The notes below the pieces were generated by a model. That model saw nothing but the letters and a program-made list of their open reading frames with translations. It searched no databases and had not been told where the DNA came from. A program made the translations under genes and the position numbers. From NCBI GenBank assembly GCA_022843585.1, contig JALHNJ010000004.1, positions 37,869-101,868 on the forward strand: DNA of 64,000 nucleotides, written 5' to 3'. Each line of letters opens with the position of its first letter. The stretch's first letter is position 1. Shown piece after piece: positions 17,084-25,525 of this stretch. This DNA comes from Chitinophagaceae bacterium (lineage in GTDB: Bacteria; Bacteroidota; Bacteroidia; Chitinophagales; Chitinophagaceae).

Positions 17084-18154
17084 ATGTCAGCCAACAACTG
17101 TGCTCCCGTAGTTGAAAGAAAAAAGTTGAGTTTCTTAGACAGATATTTAACTCTCTGGATTTTTCTAGCCATGGCAATTGGTATTGCGATTGGTTATTTT
17201 CTTCCGAACTCGTCAACTTTTATCAATTCTTTTTCTTCCGGCACTACCAATATCCCTTTAGCAATTGGTTTGATATTGATGATGTACCCGCCTTTTACTA
17301 AAGTGAAGTATAATAAACTGAAAGAAGTGTTTAAAAACACGAAGGTGCTTGGTATTTCCCTATTGCTGAACTGGATAATTGGCCCGGTACTTATGTTTGT
17401 GCTCGCCATTACTTTTTTACAGGGCTATCCCGAATATATGGTGGGGCTTATTCTTATTGGATTGGCAAGATGCATTGCTATGGTTATTGTGTGGAATGAG
17501 TTGGCCGGAGGTAGCAGGGAATATGCGGCAGGTTTAGTTGCATTGAACAGTATCTTCCAGGTATTGCTGTATAGTGTGTATGCTTATGTATTTGTTACAG
17601 TTTTACCACCTTTGTTTGGTATTGAAGGAGCAGCAGTAAACATCTCAATCGGTCAAATAGCAGAGAGTGTTGCGATATATCTGGGCATTCCTTTTCTGGC
17701 AGGCTTCTTAACCAGATATTTTTTATTAAAATGGAAAGGAGAAGAATGGTATCAAAATAAATTTATTCCTTTTGTTTCACCCATCACTCTTATTGCATTG
17801 CTTTTTACCATTGTTATTATGTTCAGTCTGAAAGGCGAACTGATAGTACAGATACCGCTTGATGTGGTAAGAATTGCCATACCGTTAGTTATCTATTTTG
17901 CCATCATGTTCATAATAAGTTTTTTTATTGGCAAAAAAATGGGAGCCGATTATTCAACGAATGCATCAATTGCATTTACTGCAGCGGGCAACAATTTTGA
18001 ATTAGCCATTGCTGTTGCTATTGGTCTATTTGGTATCAATAGCGGACAAGCTTTTGCCGGCGTTATCGGCCCATTGGTAGAAGTGCCGGCTTTGATAGGA
18101 TTAGTAAATGTTGCCTTTTGGTTCAAGAGAAAATATTATCCAGCATTAAAATAA
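17084..18154 (+). CDS. acr3: ACR3-family arsenite efflux permease
   Basis: A 356-residue inner-membrane carrier with about ten helices, of the ACR3/BASS fold. It exports As(III) using the proton gradient. The essential cysteine of the fourth helix is present ([10 protein letters not shown]130), as is the conserved Glu in [11 protein letters not shown] (E306). Length is normal for the family. It lies in the ars operon after DUF6428, and the next small gene starts 5 bp after its stop. It would remove arsenite formed after arsenate enters through the phosphate transporters in this window. Confidence 0.93.
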   Translation: MSANNCAPVVERKKLSFLDRYLTLWIFLAMAIGIAIGYFLPNSSTFINSFSSGTTNIPLAIGLILMMYPPFTKVKYNKLKEVFKNTKVLGISLLLNWIIGPVLMFVLAITFLQGYPEYMVGLILIGLARCIAMVIVWNELAGGSREYAAGLVALNSIFQVLLYSVYAYVFVTVLPPLFGIEGAAVNISIGQIAESVAIYLGIPFLAGFLTRYFLLKWKGEEWYQNKFIPFVSPITLIALLFTIVIMFSLKGELIVQIPLDVVRIAIPLVIYFAIMFIISFFIGKKMGADYSTNASIAFTAAGNNFELAIAVAIGLFGINSGQAFAGVIGPLVEVPALIGLVNVAFWFKRKYYPALK

Positions 18155-18159
18155 AATTT

Positions 18160-18384
18160 ATGGAAAAGCAAATGACCTATATAAGCTACGTTATTCAAAC
18201 AGAAAATGGACCTGTATTCGATCATGAAAAGTTTCATTTAGAACACACTTTGAGTGCCGCAACTTTTCATGATGTTACAAAAAATGAAATAGTAAAATGG
18301 GCTGACCGGAAATCAAAAGAGTTGCCAAAAGGTCAACGCCTGACGGTACTTAATTTTTTCACTTTTGAAAATGAAATTAAATGA
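18160..18384 (+). CDS. Small hypothetical protein in the ars operon
   Basis: From the ATG at 18160 this encodes 74 residues; an upstream in-frame ATG at 18118 lies inside acr3 and is less likely. The start is 5 bp after the acr3 stop, and the stop overlaps the next start by 4 bp (ATGA), so it sits tightly inside the operon. It has no signal peptide, membrane helix or cysteine. Visible features are FHLEHTLSAATFHDVTKNEIVKWA, a helical His-containing stretch, and a beta-like hydrophobic C-terminus. I do not recognise it. Position suggests a partner of the metallophosphoesterase encoded next. Confidence 0.7.
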   Translation: MEKQMTYISYVIQTENGPVFDHEKFHLEHTLSAATFHDVTKNEIVKWADRKSKELPKGQRLTVLNFFTFENEIK

Positions 18385-19154
18385 AAATTGCTTTATTCTC
18401 CGACATCCACGCCAACCTTCCTGCATTGGAGGCTTGTTTTAAAAGTATAGATGAACAAAAACCGGATGCTGTTTATTGTCTGGGCGATTTAGTAGGTTAT
18501 AATATCTGGCCTAATGAAGTAGTGAATGAAATAAGAAAAAGAGGCATACCAACTATTGCCGGAAATTATGATCAGGGCATCGGACTTATGAGTGATGAAT
18601 GTGGTTGTGCTTATAAAACAGAACCGGAAAAAGATATGGGTAAAATATCTATCTCCTATACTAATCATTTGGTAACGCCGGTCGAAAGAAAATATCTCCG
18701 CACTCTTCCATCTCATATCAATCTGGAATTTCAATTGAACCATGATAAGTTTAATTTATTACTGGTACATGGCAGCCCAAGAAAAATTAATGAATACCTT
18801 TTTGAAGACCGGGAAGAAAAAAGTACGATTAGAATATTAGAGCAAGCCAATGCAGATATACTTTGTTTTGGACATACGCACAAACCGTATCACCGTATTT
18901 TTAATACTGGTACTGAAGGAAAAGATCATTTCCGACATGCAATAAATATTGGATCTGTTGGTAAACCTAAAGATGGCGATCCAAGAGGTGGCTATGTTAT
19001 ACTTACGATTAACGATAATACATCAATAAACGATAAAGATTCAATTCAGGTTGAGTTTATCCGCTTTGAATATGATGTAGAAAAAGCAGCAAAAGCTGTT
19101 GAAGATAGTCCACTACCAAATGAATATGCAGAGATGTTACGTAAAGGTGTTTAA
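18381..19154 (+). CDS. Calcineurin-like metallophosphoesterase linked to the ars operon
   Basis: A cytosolic 257-residue phosphoesterase of the YfcE/MJ0936-like type. Metal-binding blocks are FSDIHAN, GDLVGY, GNYD (Tyr replaces the usual His of GNHD), LVHGSPR and FGHTHKPY. The Tyr form occurs in a subgroup of these enzymes, so activity is still likely. Just after GNYD comes DECGCAY, a Cys-Gly-Cys pair that could bind arsenite or a metal. It is coupled to the small gene upstream by a 4-bp overlap and so to acr3. No arsenate reductase is in the operon. Whether it hydrolyses an arsenylated or phosphorylated metabolite is open. Confidence 0.85.
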   Translation: MKIALFSDIHANLPALEACFKSIDEQKPDAVYCLGDLVGYNIWPNEVVNEIRKRGIPTIAGNYDQGIGLMSDECGCAYKTEPEKDMGKISISYTNHLVTPVERKYLRTLPSHINLEFQLNHDKFNLLLVHGSPRKINEYLFEDREEKSTIRILEQANADILCFGHTHKPYHRIFNTGTEGKDHFRHAINIGSVGKPKDGDPRGGYVILTINDNTSINDKDSIQVEFIRFEYDVEKAAKAVEDSPLPNEYAEMLRKGV

Positions 19155-19166
19155 AGACTTTTTATT

Positions 19167-20375
19167 CTAGAAAGTAACTATACCCGTAAACCGCCATTGT
19201 ATGGCTTCTTGTGCCGGGCCTTTAAAATAGCCAGCATCTGTTTGCAGCTTCAGATTATGCTTGAAGAAATAATGAGAATAAGCTATCATATACTCATTAA
19301 CCCTTGAAGTGTAGTTAGCAATTTTTTTATCGGGTGAAGTAAAGCCGTATCGAACAGCAAATTCATCTTTTTTAGTAAATAAATATCCGCTCTGTAAGAG
19401 CAAGCCTGTCCCACTGTACACAAAATTTGCTTTAGCTGGGTTATTAGGATCTATGCTGATACCATTCCTCGAATTTCTTATATACATCTCACCGGTAAAG
19501 GACCAGCCTTTCTTTTTCATCACTATATCTGCACCATAATAATGTATGTCTGCTAATTGATTATTAAATAAATATTCTCCTAGCTGGCCTGCCACCCGGC
19601 TGGTTCTATTATTAAAGTTGTAACTAATCCCTAGCGATAATTTGAATTTGTCTTCAAAAAAAATATCCGACTCAACATAATCCCCACTATTCTTAAACTC
19701 TCCAAACGGTAATAACTCCGAACGAAATGAATAACTCAAGCCATTTGTTTTATCAGAATTAATTCTCCCTTCACCTGAAGTCAGCGCAAAGGTGTTGCTT
19801 AATATTGCTTTCTTTTTGAAGTAAATGGTGTTAGTTACCCAAAAGCCTTTGTCCCGGTCCAGAGTAAAAAGTCCATTGGTATTAGAACGGTCTGCAAACT
19901 GCAGATTTCCGGAAGATGTTTGCCGCTGCCGGTTACCGGGTAGTTTTGTTTGTCCGAATCCCAATCGCCAGCTTTTATTGGGAGAGTAATACAACATAGC
20001 ATCTCTTAAAAACAGGTTGTTTTGCACAGCAGAATTATCTGGCGAAATATCTCGTTGAGAAAAAGAAAGCTGAATCCGATAGGTAAATTTCTGGCTAATG
20101 GCGTTACCTGCAAAATTGAGACGGAGGCGCCGAATATAGAAATCAACAGTACTATTCTTCGTTTTTAAGTCGTACCGGGATTCTGCCATGCTTTGTATTC
20201 GGCCCCCTATGCCCAAAGAAAAAGTACTATCCCGGGATGAAAAGGTAATAGGCTTGCCAAAATGTGCATCCATAAAGCCATTATCGGGGTTATACTGACC
20301 CGTACTAATAAGGGAGAAAAGAAGGAAAAAACCAGTTAAATATGTTGTTACCACTATTCTGTTAGGCCAAAACAT
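19167..20375 (-). CDS. OprO/OprP-like phosphate-selective porin
   Basis: A 402-residue outer-membrane beta-barrel with an N-terminal signal peptide and a C-terminal aromatic residue (IQWRFTGIVTF), as in barrel proteins. Alternating strands run through the protein. IGGRIQSMAESRYD, VDFYIRRLRLNFAGN and RIQLSFSQRD recall the arginine-rich first strands of the OprO/P family (phosphate/polyphosphate-selective porins). It is divergent from the DUF47-PiT operon with a 172-bp shared promoter region, which fits joint control by phosphate. Family is likely; anion specificity was not tested. Confidence 0.83.
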   Translation of the reverse strand: MFWPNRIVVTTYLTGFFLLFSLISTGQYNPDNGFMDAHFGKPITFSSRDSTFSLGIGGRIQSMAESRYDLKTKNSTVDFYIRRLRLNFAGNAISQKFTYRIQLSFSQRDISPDNSAVQNNLFLRDAMLYYSPNKSWRLGFGQTKLPGNRQRQTSSGNLQFADRSNTNGLFTLDRDKGFWVTNTIYFKKKAILSNTFALTSGEGRINSDKTNGLSYSFRSELLPFGEFKNSGDYVESDIFFEDKFKLSLGISYNFNNRTSRVAGQLGEYLFNNQLADIHYYGADIVMKKKGWSFTGEMYIRNSRNGISIDPNNPAKANFVYSGTGLLLQSGYLFTKKDEFAVRYGFTSPDKKIANYTSRVNEYMIAYSHYFFKHNLKLQTDAGYFKGPAQEAIQWRFTGIVTF

Positions 20376-20443
20376 GACTTGTGTTTAAAATTGCTGCAAT
20401 ATAAAGTCTTTGTTATTGAATCATTACCCTAATTTTATTTCTA

Positions 20444-20507
20444 TATTAACAAATCATTAATTCTCCCTACCCTTAACACCCATCATTAATTCTACCCGGT
20501 ATTTTCG
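20444..20507 (+). promoter_or_regulatory. Repeated TTAACA/ATTAATT sites and -7 box before DUF47-PiT
   Basis: ATTAACA (20445-20451) and ATTAATT (20456-20462) are 11 bp apart. CTTAACA (20472-20478) and ATTAATT (20485-20491) form a second pair 13 bp apart; both pairs are followed by CT(C/A)CC. CTTAACA also occurs on the coding strand of the TonB receptor array. A -7-like TATTTTCG at 20500-20507 follows 8 bp after the last site. Control by the PhoB-like regulator is inferred. Confidence 0.45.
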
Positions 20508-20547
20508 CAAATCATTCGGCCTCAGCCGATATTAAAAACTACGAACT

Positions 20548-21195
20548 ATGGCACTACAATCGTTTTTGAAAATCTTCATGCCGAAGAACAAAATTTTTTA
20601 TGAATTATTTGAGAAGGTAGCAGATAATGCTGCTAAAATGGGCTCTATCCTGCGGGATATTGTGGCCGAACCTGATTTCGATAAAAGAGGTGCATTAATA
20701 TTACAAGTTGAAGATCTCGAACATGCTAATGATGAATTGACACATAATATTTTTACAGAACTGGGCAGAAACTTTATAACACCTTTTGATAGAGAAGATA
20801 TTCATTATCTCGCTACATCACTCGATGATATAGCAGACTATATATATGCCGCTGCTAAAAAAATAAACTTCTATCGGGTTAACCCCAATGACACCGGCAT
20901 GCAAAAATTTGCGGAACTGATTGAGCAGGGTGCGCAGCAGGTAAAAATTGCCGTAACTGAGCTTCGTGACATGAAAAATATGCGGAACATTACAGAAGCG
21001 TTGGTAAAAATAAACAGTATTGAAAACCAGGCAGACGATGTGTTTGATTTCAGTATCGAAAAATTATTTGCTACAGAGCCAGATGCAAAAGAAGTGATTA
21101 AGAAAAGGGAGATTTACCAGGTAATGGAAATTGTTACCGATAAATGCGAAGATGCAAGCAATGTGATAGAATCTATAATTATTAAATACGCTTAA
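20548..21195 (+). CDS. DUF47 / PhoU-like phosphate transport accessory protein
   Basis: A 215-residue soluble, all-helical protein of the DUF47 family, related to PhoU. It has the paired acidic helices typical of the fold (DREDIHYLATSLDDIADYIYAAAKK and a later TDKCEDASNVIESII), which bind a metal cluster in PhoU proteins. DUF47 genes are usually next to PiT genes; here PiT starts 78 bp downstream on the same strand. It probably modulates the transporter. The PhoB-like repeats upstream suggest phosphate control. Confidence 0.9.
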   Translation: MALQSFLKIFMPKNKIFYELFEKVADNAAKMGSILRDIVAEPDFDKRGALILQVEDLEHANDELTHNIFTELGRNFITPFDREDIHYLATSLDDIADYIYAAAKKINFYRVNPNDTGMQKFAELIEQGAQQVKIAVTELRDMKNMRNITEALVKINSIENQADDVFDFSIEKLFATEPDAKEVIKKREIYQVMEIVTDKCEDASNVIESIIIKYA

Positions 21196-21273
21196 TAATT
21201 GTCAATGTGCAAATGTTAGTTTTCGAAAACTGTATTAAATTTTCACATTCACACATTTTCTAACTGACTTCTT

Positions 21274-22476
21274 ATGACAACTTTTCTAATAGTAATTATA
21301 GCATTAGCCCTGATATTTGATTATATCAATGGCTTTCACGATGCAGCTAACTCCATAGCCACTATTGTATCTACCAAAGTGCTTACTCCTTTCCAGGCTG
21401 TATTATGGGCAGCCTTATTTAATTCAGTTGCCTTTTTCATTTTTAAAGATCATGGGGTTGCCGATACAGTAGCTAAGACTGTTAAGCCAGACTGGGTTGG
21501 CCCCAATATGATGGTAGTTATTTTTTCAGGCCTAATAGCTGCTATTGCCTGGAATTTATTGACATGGTGGTTAGGCATTCCTTCGTCTTCTTCCCACACA
21601 TTAATAGGAGGTTTTGCAGGTGCCGCTGTTGCAGCTGGTGGATTTGGTGCTGTAAACTCGCCAATTATTCTTAAAACGGCTGCCTTTATATTTATTGCTC
21701 CAATTGTCGGAATGTTAATGGCATTTATCATGTCGCTTTGGTTTCTTAGTTCCTTTAAAAAGGGGTGGACCTCAAAAATATTTTCCATTCTGGTACTCAT
21801 TTTTGTAGCCGTGTTTCTTTACGTTAGTCTTCAAACCGATCCGGCTAAACTTAAATCTGATTACGATTCGCACATTATGAATGTAATCATGTATTCAAAG
21901 AATTTTAAGTGGATACTACTCTCGTTTATTTTAGTTACAATGGCTGTATTTGCATTATATCTCAGCAACATGAATGCACACAAAGCCAATGTATGGTTTA
22001 AGAAATTACAATTGATCTCATCTGCTGCCTTTAGTATCGGGCATGGTGGTAATGATGCACAAAAAGTAATGGGCATTATAACAGCCGCCTTGATTGCGGG
22101 TGGAAGTATTACAAATATTAGTGAAATGCCGAATTGGGTGCCTATTTCCTGTTATGCAGCTATTGGTTTGGGAACCATGAGTGGTGGTTGGAAGATTGTA
22201 AAAACAATGGGTACTAAAATTACAAAAGTTACTCCTTTTGAAGGTGTAGCAGCCGAAACTGCTGGTGCTCTTACGTTGTTTATTACGGAAGCTTTAAAAA
22301 TTCCGGTAAGTACAACGCATACAATTACGGGTGCTATTATGGGTGTTGGTGCTACTAAAAGATTGTCTGCAGTAAGATGGGGAGTTACAGTAAGCCTTTT
22401 ATGGGCATGGGTACTTACCATTCCTATTAGCGGGTTGTTAGCAGCGGGTATATATAATATTGCTATTCTCTTTTAA
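21274..22476 (+). CDS. PiT-family inorganic phosphate transporter (intact)
   Basis: A 400-residue inner-membrane phosphate:cation symporter. Both PiT signatures are complete: FDYINGFHDAANSIAT near residues 12-28 and GHGGNDAQKVMGI near residue 255. Two further ST-T helices (WLGIPSSSSHTLIGG and KIPVSTTHTITGA) are conserved. It is the short form without a PhoU-like tail; the separate DUF47 protein upstream takes that place. It probably supplies phosphate uptake while the long PiT gene at 4436 is broken. A hairpin terminator follows 24 bp after the stop. Confidence 0.93.
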   Translation: MTTFLIVIIALALIFDYINGFHDAANSIATIVSTKVLTPFQAVLWAALFNSVAFFIFKDHGVADTVAKTVKPDWVGPNMMVVIFSGLIAAIAWNLLTWWLGIPSSSSHTLIGGFAGAAVAAGGFGAVNSPIILKTAAFIFIAPIVGMLMAFIMSLWFLSSFKKGWTSKIFSILVLIFVAVFLYVSLQTDPAKLKSDYDSHIMNVIMYSKNFKWILLSFILVTMAVFALYLSNMNAHKANVWFKKLQLISSAAFSIGHGGNDAQKVMGIITAALIAGGSITNISEMPNWVPISCYAAIGLGTMSGGWKIVKTMGTKITKVTPFEGVAAETAGALTLFITEALKIPVSTTHTITGAIMGVGATKRLSAVRWGVTVSLLWAWVLTIPISGLLAAGIYNIAILF

Positions 22477-22500
22477 TTCAATTGACTTTATTAAAATAAA

Positions 22501-22526
22501 AATCCTGACTTTTGTCGGGATTTTTT
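22501..22526 (+). terminator. Intrinsic terminator after PiT, abutting the galE start
   Basis: AATCCTGAC (22501-22509) pairs with GTCGGGATT (22514-22522) with one G-U pair and a TTTT loop, then runs into TTTT directly followed by the galE ATG at 22527. No space is left for a separate leader. Confidence 0.8.
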
Positions 22527-23582
22527 ATGGGTAAAATATTAGTAACAGGTGGCTGCGGCTACATCGGATCACACACTCTGGTAGATTTAATTGAACATGG
22601 ATATGATGTTATTTCGGTTGATAACAACTCCCGTTCAAATCCCGTAATATTAAAAGGTGTTGAACAAATAACCGGTAAAAAGATAAAAACCTACAAAGTA
22701 GACCTCTGCAATTTTGATGATACGTTTGCTATTTTCCAGGAGAACGAAGATATAAGTGGAGTAATACATTTTGCAGCGTATAAAGCCGTCGGTGAATCAG
22801 TAGAAAATCCATTACTTTATTTTGAAAACAATCTTACTTCCTTGATTAACCTGCTTAAATGTGTGCAGGAATTTCATACCCCGCATTTTGTTTTCTCATC
22901 CTCTTGTACCGTCTATGGCAACCCGGATGAAGTACCCGTTACTGAAAACACCCCTTTAAAAACTGCAGAATCTCCTTATGGTTATACCAAGCAAATGAGT
23001 GAGCAGATCATCAGTGAGTTTGCAAAAAGCTCAGATACGCAATGTATTTTATTACGCTATTTTAATCCTGCCGGAGCACATCCTTCCTCCATCATTGGAG
23101 AAATGCCATTAGGCAAACCTCAAAATCTTGTTCCTGCAATTACGCAAACCGCTATTGGCCGTTTAACAAAAATGACGGTGCATGGAAGCGATTATGATAC
23201 CAGGGATGGGTCTTGCATAAGAGACTATATTCATGTTTGCGATTTAGCCAATGCTCACACCCTATCACTTCAATATTTGGAAGATCTGAAAAATAGTAGC
23301 CAATGCGAAGTTTTTAATCTCGGCAGTGGAAATGGGATTTCCGTTTTAGAAGCAATTAAAGCGTTTGAAAAAGTAAGTGACGTTAAATTGAATTATGAAA
23401 TTGGCCCCAGAAGACCGGGTGATGTAATAGCAACGTATGCGAATAACAATCTCGCCAAACAAGCCCTAGGATGGAATCCAATATTTTCGCTGGAAGATAT
23501 TATGGCCACCGCCTGGAAATGGGAACAAAGACTGAAAGCTGATGAAACTGTTTTTGGAAGCCAGTATGGCGAGTTGAATTAA
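22527..23582 (+). CDS. galE: UDP-glucose 4-epimerase
   Basis: A 351-residue short-chain dehydrogenase-type epimerase interconverting UDP-glucose and UDP-galactose with bound NAD. Visible motifs are the Rossmann loop TGGCGYIGSH, the catalytic Ser region SSSCTVYG, the YxxxK pair in YGYTK, RYFNPAGAH, and the C-terminal RRPGDV that contacts the nucleotide. The ATG at 22527 is preferred over a TTG at 22512 that lies inside the terminator hairpin of the preceding gene. It supplies UDP-galactose for surface polysaccharide, and possibly for the glycosyltransferase at 8799. Repeat-rich DNA follows. Confidence 0.95.
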   Translation: MGKILVTGGCGYIGSHTLVDLIEHGYDVISVDNNSRSNPVILKGVEQITGKKIKTYKVDLCNFDDTFAIFQENEDISGVIHFAAYKAVGESVENPLLYFENNLTSLINLLKCVQEFHTPHFVFSSSCTVYGNPDEVPVTENTPLKTAESPYGYTKQMSEQIISEFAKSSDTQCILLRYFNPAGAHPSSIIGEMPLGKPQNLVPAITQTAIGRLTKMTVHGSDYDTRDGSCIRDYIHVCDLANAHTLSLQYLEDLKNSSQCEVFNLGSGNGISVLEAIKAFEKVSDVKLNYEIGPRRPGDVIATYANNNLAKQALGWNPIFSLEDIMATAWKWEQRLKADETVFGSQYGELN

Positions 23583-23790
23583 GAGTAGGGAGTCGTAAGT
23601 CTTTAGTCGGGAGTTGAAACCCGAACACTCAGAATTTTACATTTTATTTGGGTGTTCGATAATAGTGAGTAGCGGACAGAACGATGAAGGGTGCGACGCA
23701 ACTGGGCTGCTAGTAGCAATATAGTTGGTCGAATAATTAATTCCTTTCTCTCTGGACTCAGCGACCTCTGCGTGAAACCTCTTTTTCTCA
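23583..23790. repeat. Intergenic repeat-rich spacer (family E)
   Basis: A 208-bp stretch with no supported gene. It holds iterated words (GAGTAGGGAGTCGTAAGTC, then AGTCGGGAGTTG) and an inverted pair CGAACAC (23622-23628) / GTGTTCG (23652-23658). A CTCTGCGTGAAACC stretch follows; I believe it recurs in Bacteroidota spacers. Confidence 0.45.
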
Positions 23791-23822
23791 TTTGCCTCTT
23801 TTATCCTCTTAGCTTACATTTG
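23791..23822 (+). promoter_or_regulatory. Complete Bacteroidota promoter before the transketolase gene
   Basis: TTTG at 23791-23794 and TACATTTG at 23815-23822, 20 bp apart, match the -33 and -7 consensus exactly. The ATG is 20 bp after the -7 box. Confidence 0.75.
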
Positions 23823-23842
23823 CCGCACTTAAACAATAAGGC

Positions 23843-24805
23843 ATGCTAAAGGAAATTCAATCAACAGGAAATAAAGATACCCGTAGTGGCTTTGGCGATG
23901 GCATTGTGGAAGCGGCCCGCAAAAACGCAAATATAGTGGCTCTTACAGCCGACCTGGCTGGCTCATTGAAGCTGAACCAGTTTATGAAAGAGTTTCCAGA
24001 ACGTTTTATACAAGTAGGAATTGCAGAAGCGAATATGATTGGCATTGCTGCTGGTTTGACTATCGGTGGAAAAATTCCTTTCACTACTACTTTTGCCAAT
24101 TTTTCTACCGGGAGGGTGTATGACCAGATTCGTCAATCTGTTGCTTACAGCGGTAAAAATGTAAAAATTTGTGCATCACATGCCGGACTAACATTGGGAG
24201 AAGATGGTGCCACTCACCAAATTTTAGAAGATATAGGTTTGATGAAAATGCTACCAGGGATGACAGTTATAGTACCCTGCGATTATGCACAAACAAAAGC
24301 TGCCACGGAAGCTATAGCAGAATTTGAAGGACCGGTTTATCTGCGATTTGGTCGCCCGGTTTGGCCAATATTTACTTCCGACAGACCATTTGAAATTGGT
24401 AAAGCACAACAGTTTTCTGAAGGAACAGATGTATCCATTTTTGCCTGTGGCCATTTGGTATGGAATGCTATCCAGGCTGGTATTATTTTACAGGAAAAAG
24501 GAATTAGTGTGGAAGTGATAAACATTCACACTATTAAGCCTTTGGATGAGGAAGCGGTACTTCAATCAATTCGTAAAACTAAATGTGTAGTAACCGCCGA
24601 AGAGCACAATATCATTGGCGGATTGGGAGATGCAATTGCACAATGTGCTGCTAAAAACTTCCCGGTGCCCATCGAATATGTTGGTACAAAAGATACGTTT
24701 GGAGAAAGTGGTAAGCCAACTGAATTGCTGAAAAAATATGGTTTAGATATTCCGGATATTGTAGCGGCAGCGGAAAAAGTAATAGCAAGAAAAAACAAGG
24801 GTTAA
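23843..24805 (+). CDS. Transketolase, C-terminal subunit
   Basis: A 320-residue protein covering only the pyrimidine-binding and C-terminal domains of transketolase. The conserved blocks are GFGDGIVEAA, RFIQVGIAEANMIGIAAGL with the catalytic Glu, ICASHAGLTLGEDGATHQ and VYLRFGRP. The N-terminal thiamine-diphosphate half is missing. In organisms with split transketolase the N-half gene usually lies directly upstream, but here galE and a promoter precede this gene. The N-half must be encoded outside the window. It works in the non-oxidative pentose phosphate pathway. A terminator follows. Confidence 0.93.
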   Translation: MLKEIQSTGNKDTRSGFGDGIVEAARKNANIVALTADLAGSLKLNQFMKEFPERFIQVGIAEANMIGIAAGLTIGGKIPFTTTFANFSTGRVYDQIRQSVAYSGKNVKICASHAGLTLGEDGATHQILEDIGLMKMLPGMTVIVPCDYAQTKAATEAIAEFEGPVYLRFGRPVWPIFTSDRPFEIGKAQQFSEGTDVSIFACGHLVWNAIQAGIILQEKGISVEVINIHTIKPLDEEAVLQSIRKTKCVVTAEEHNIIGGLGDAIAQCAAKNFPVPIEYVGTKDTFGESGKPTELLKKYGLDIPDIVAAAEKVIARKNKG

Positions 24806-24826
24806 TAGATTGTTTTAAAGTATTTG

Positions 24827-24859
24827 AGCAGGTTCTTCTATTATTGAACCTGCTTTTTT
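24827..24859 (+). terminator. Intrinsic terminator after transketolase
   Basis: AGCAGGTTC (24827-24835) pairs perfectly with GAACCTGCT (24846-24854), followed by a run of T to 24859. Confidence 0.88.
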
Positions 24860-24932
24860 ATTTTTAAGAATTGAAAATTATTTTAAACAATTGGGCTTCG
24901 CTACATTCTAACCGAACCAAACCCCGGCATTA

Positions 24933-25487
24933 ATGTCCCTGACTATAACAAGTGATAGTGAGTTGCTCGTTCAATTTCGTAACCCCGATACGAAGGAAAA
25001 AGCCTATACAAGCCTCATTAAAAAATATCAGGAAAAGCTTTATTGGCATATCAGAAGAATGGTGGTTGACCATGATGATGCGAATGATGTACTTCAAAAT
25101 GTATTGATACGGGTGTGGAATGGGCTGCAAAATTTTCGGGAAGACAGTCAATTATATACCTGGCTTTACAGAATTGCTACCAATGAATGCCTCACCTTTC
25201 TGGAACAGCAGAAAAAGAAAAGTGCGGTAAGTTTTAGTGATGTGGAAAGTGGTTTGAGTAATAAAATAAAGGCGGATCAGCATTTTGACCCCAATAAATT
25301 GGAGTGGAAATTGCAATTAGCTATACAACAACTTCCTGATAAACAACGGGTAGTGTTTGGATTGCGATATTACGATGAAATGCCATACGAGGAAATGAGT
25401 CGTGTGCTGGAAACCAGTGAGGGGGCATTAAAAGCCAGTTATCATCATGCTGTCAAAAAAATTGAGGATTATATGCTAAATCATTAA
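24933..25487 (+). CDS. ECF-type RNA polymerase sigma factor
   Basis: A 184-residue sigma-70 family ECF factor. Region 2 (about 25-95) has the helix HDDANDVLQNVLIRVWNGL and LYTWLYRIATNECLTFL. Region 4 (about 120-180) has QQLPDKQRVVFGLRYYDEMPYEEMSRVL and the recognition helix with ALKASYHHAVKKI. It starts an operon with a membrane protein that is probably its anti-sigma factor (38 bp downstream) and a periplasmic helical protein. The signal it answers is unknown. Confidence 0.92.
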   Translation: MSLTITSDSELLVQFRNPDTKEKAYTSLIKKYQEKLYWHIRRMVVDHDDANDVLQNVLIRVWNGLQNFREDSQLYTWLYRIATNECLTFLEQQKKKSAVSFSDVESGLSNKIKADQHFDPNKLEWKLQLAIQQLPDKQRVVFGLRYYDEMPYEEMSRVLETSEGALKASYHHAVKKIEDYMLNH

Positions 25488-25525
25488 ACTTTAGAGGGCT
25501 AAACCCATCTTAGTTAGGCATTAAA

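Noticed and set aside
23583..23842. Minus-strand 62-codon frame in the galE-transketolase spacer
   Set aside because: It is built from repeat words and includes the complement of a perfect promoter; no protein features.
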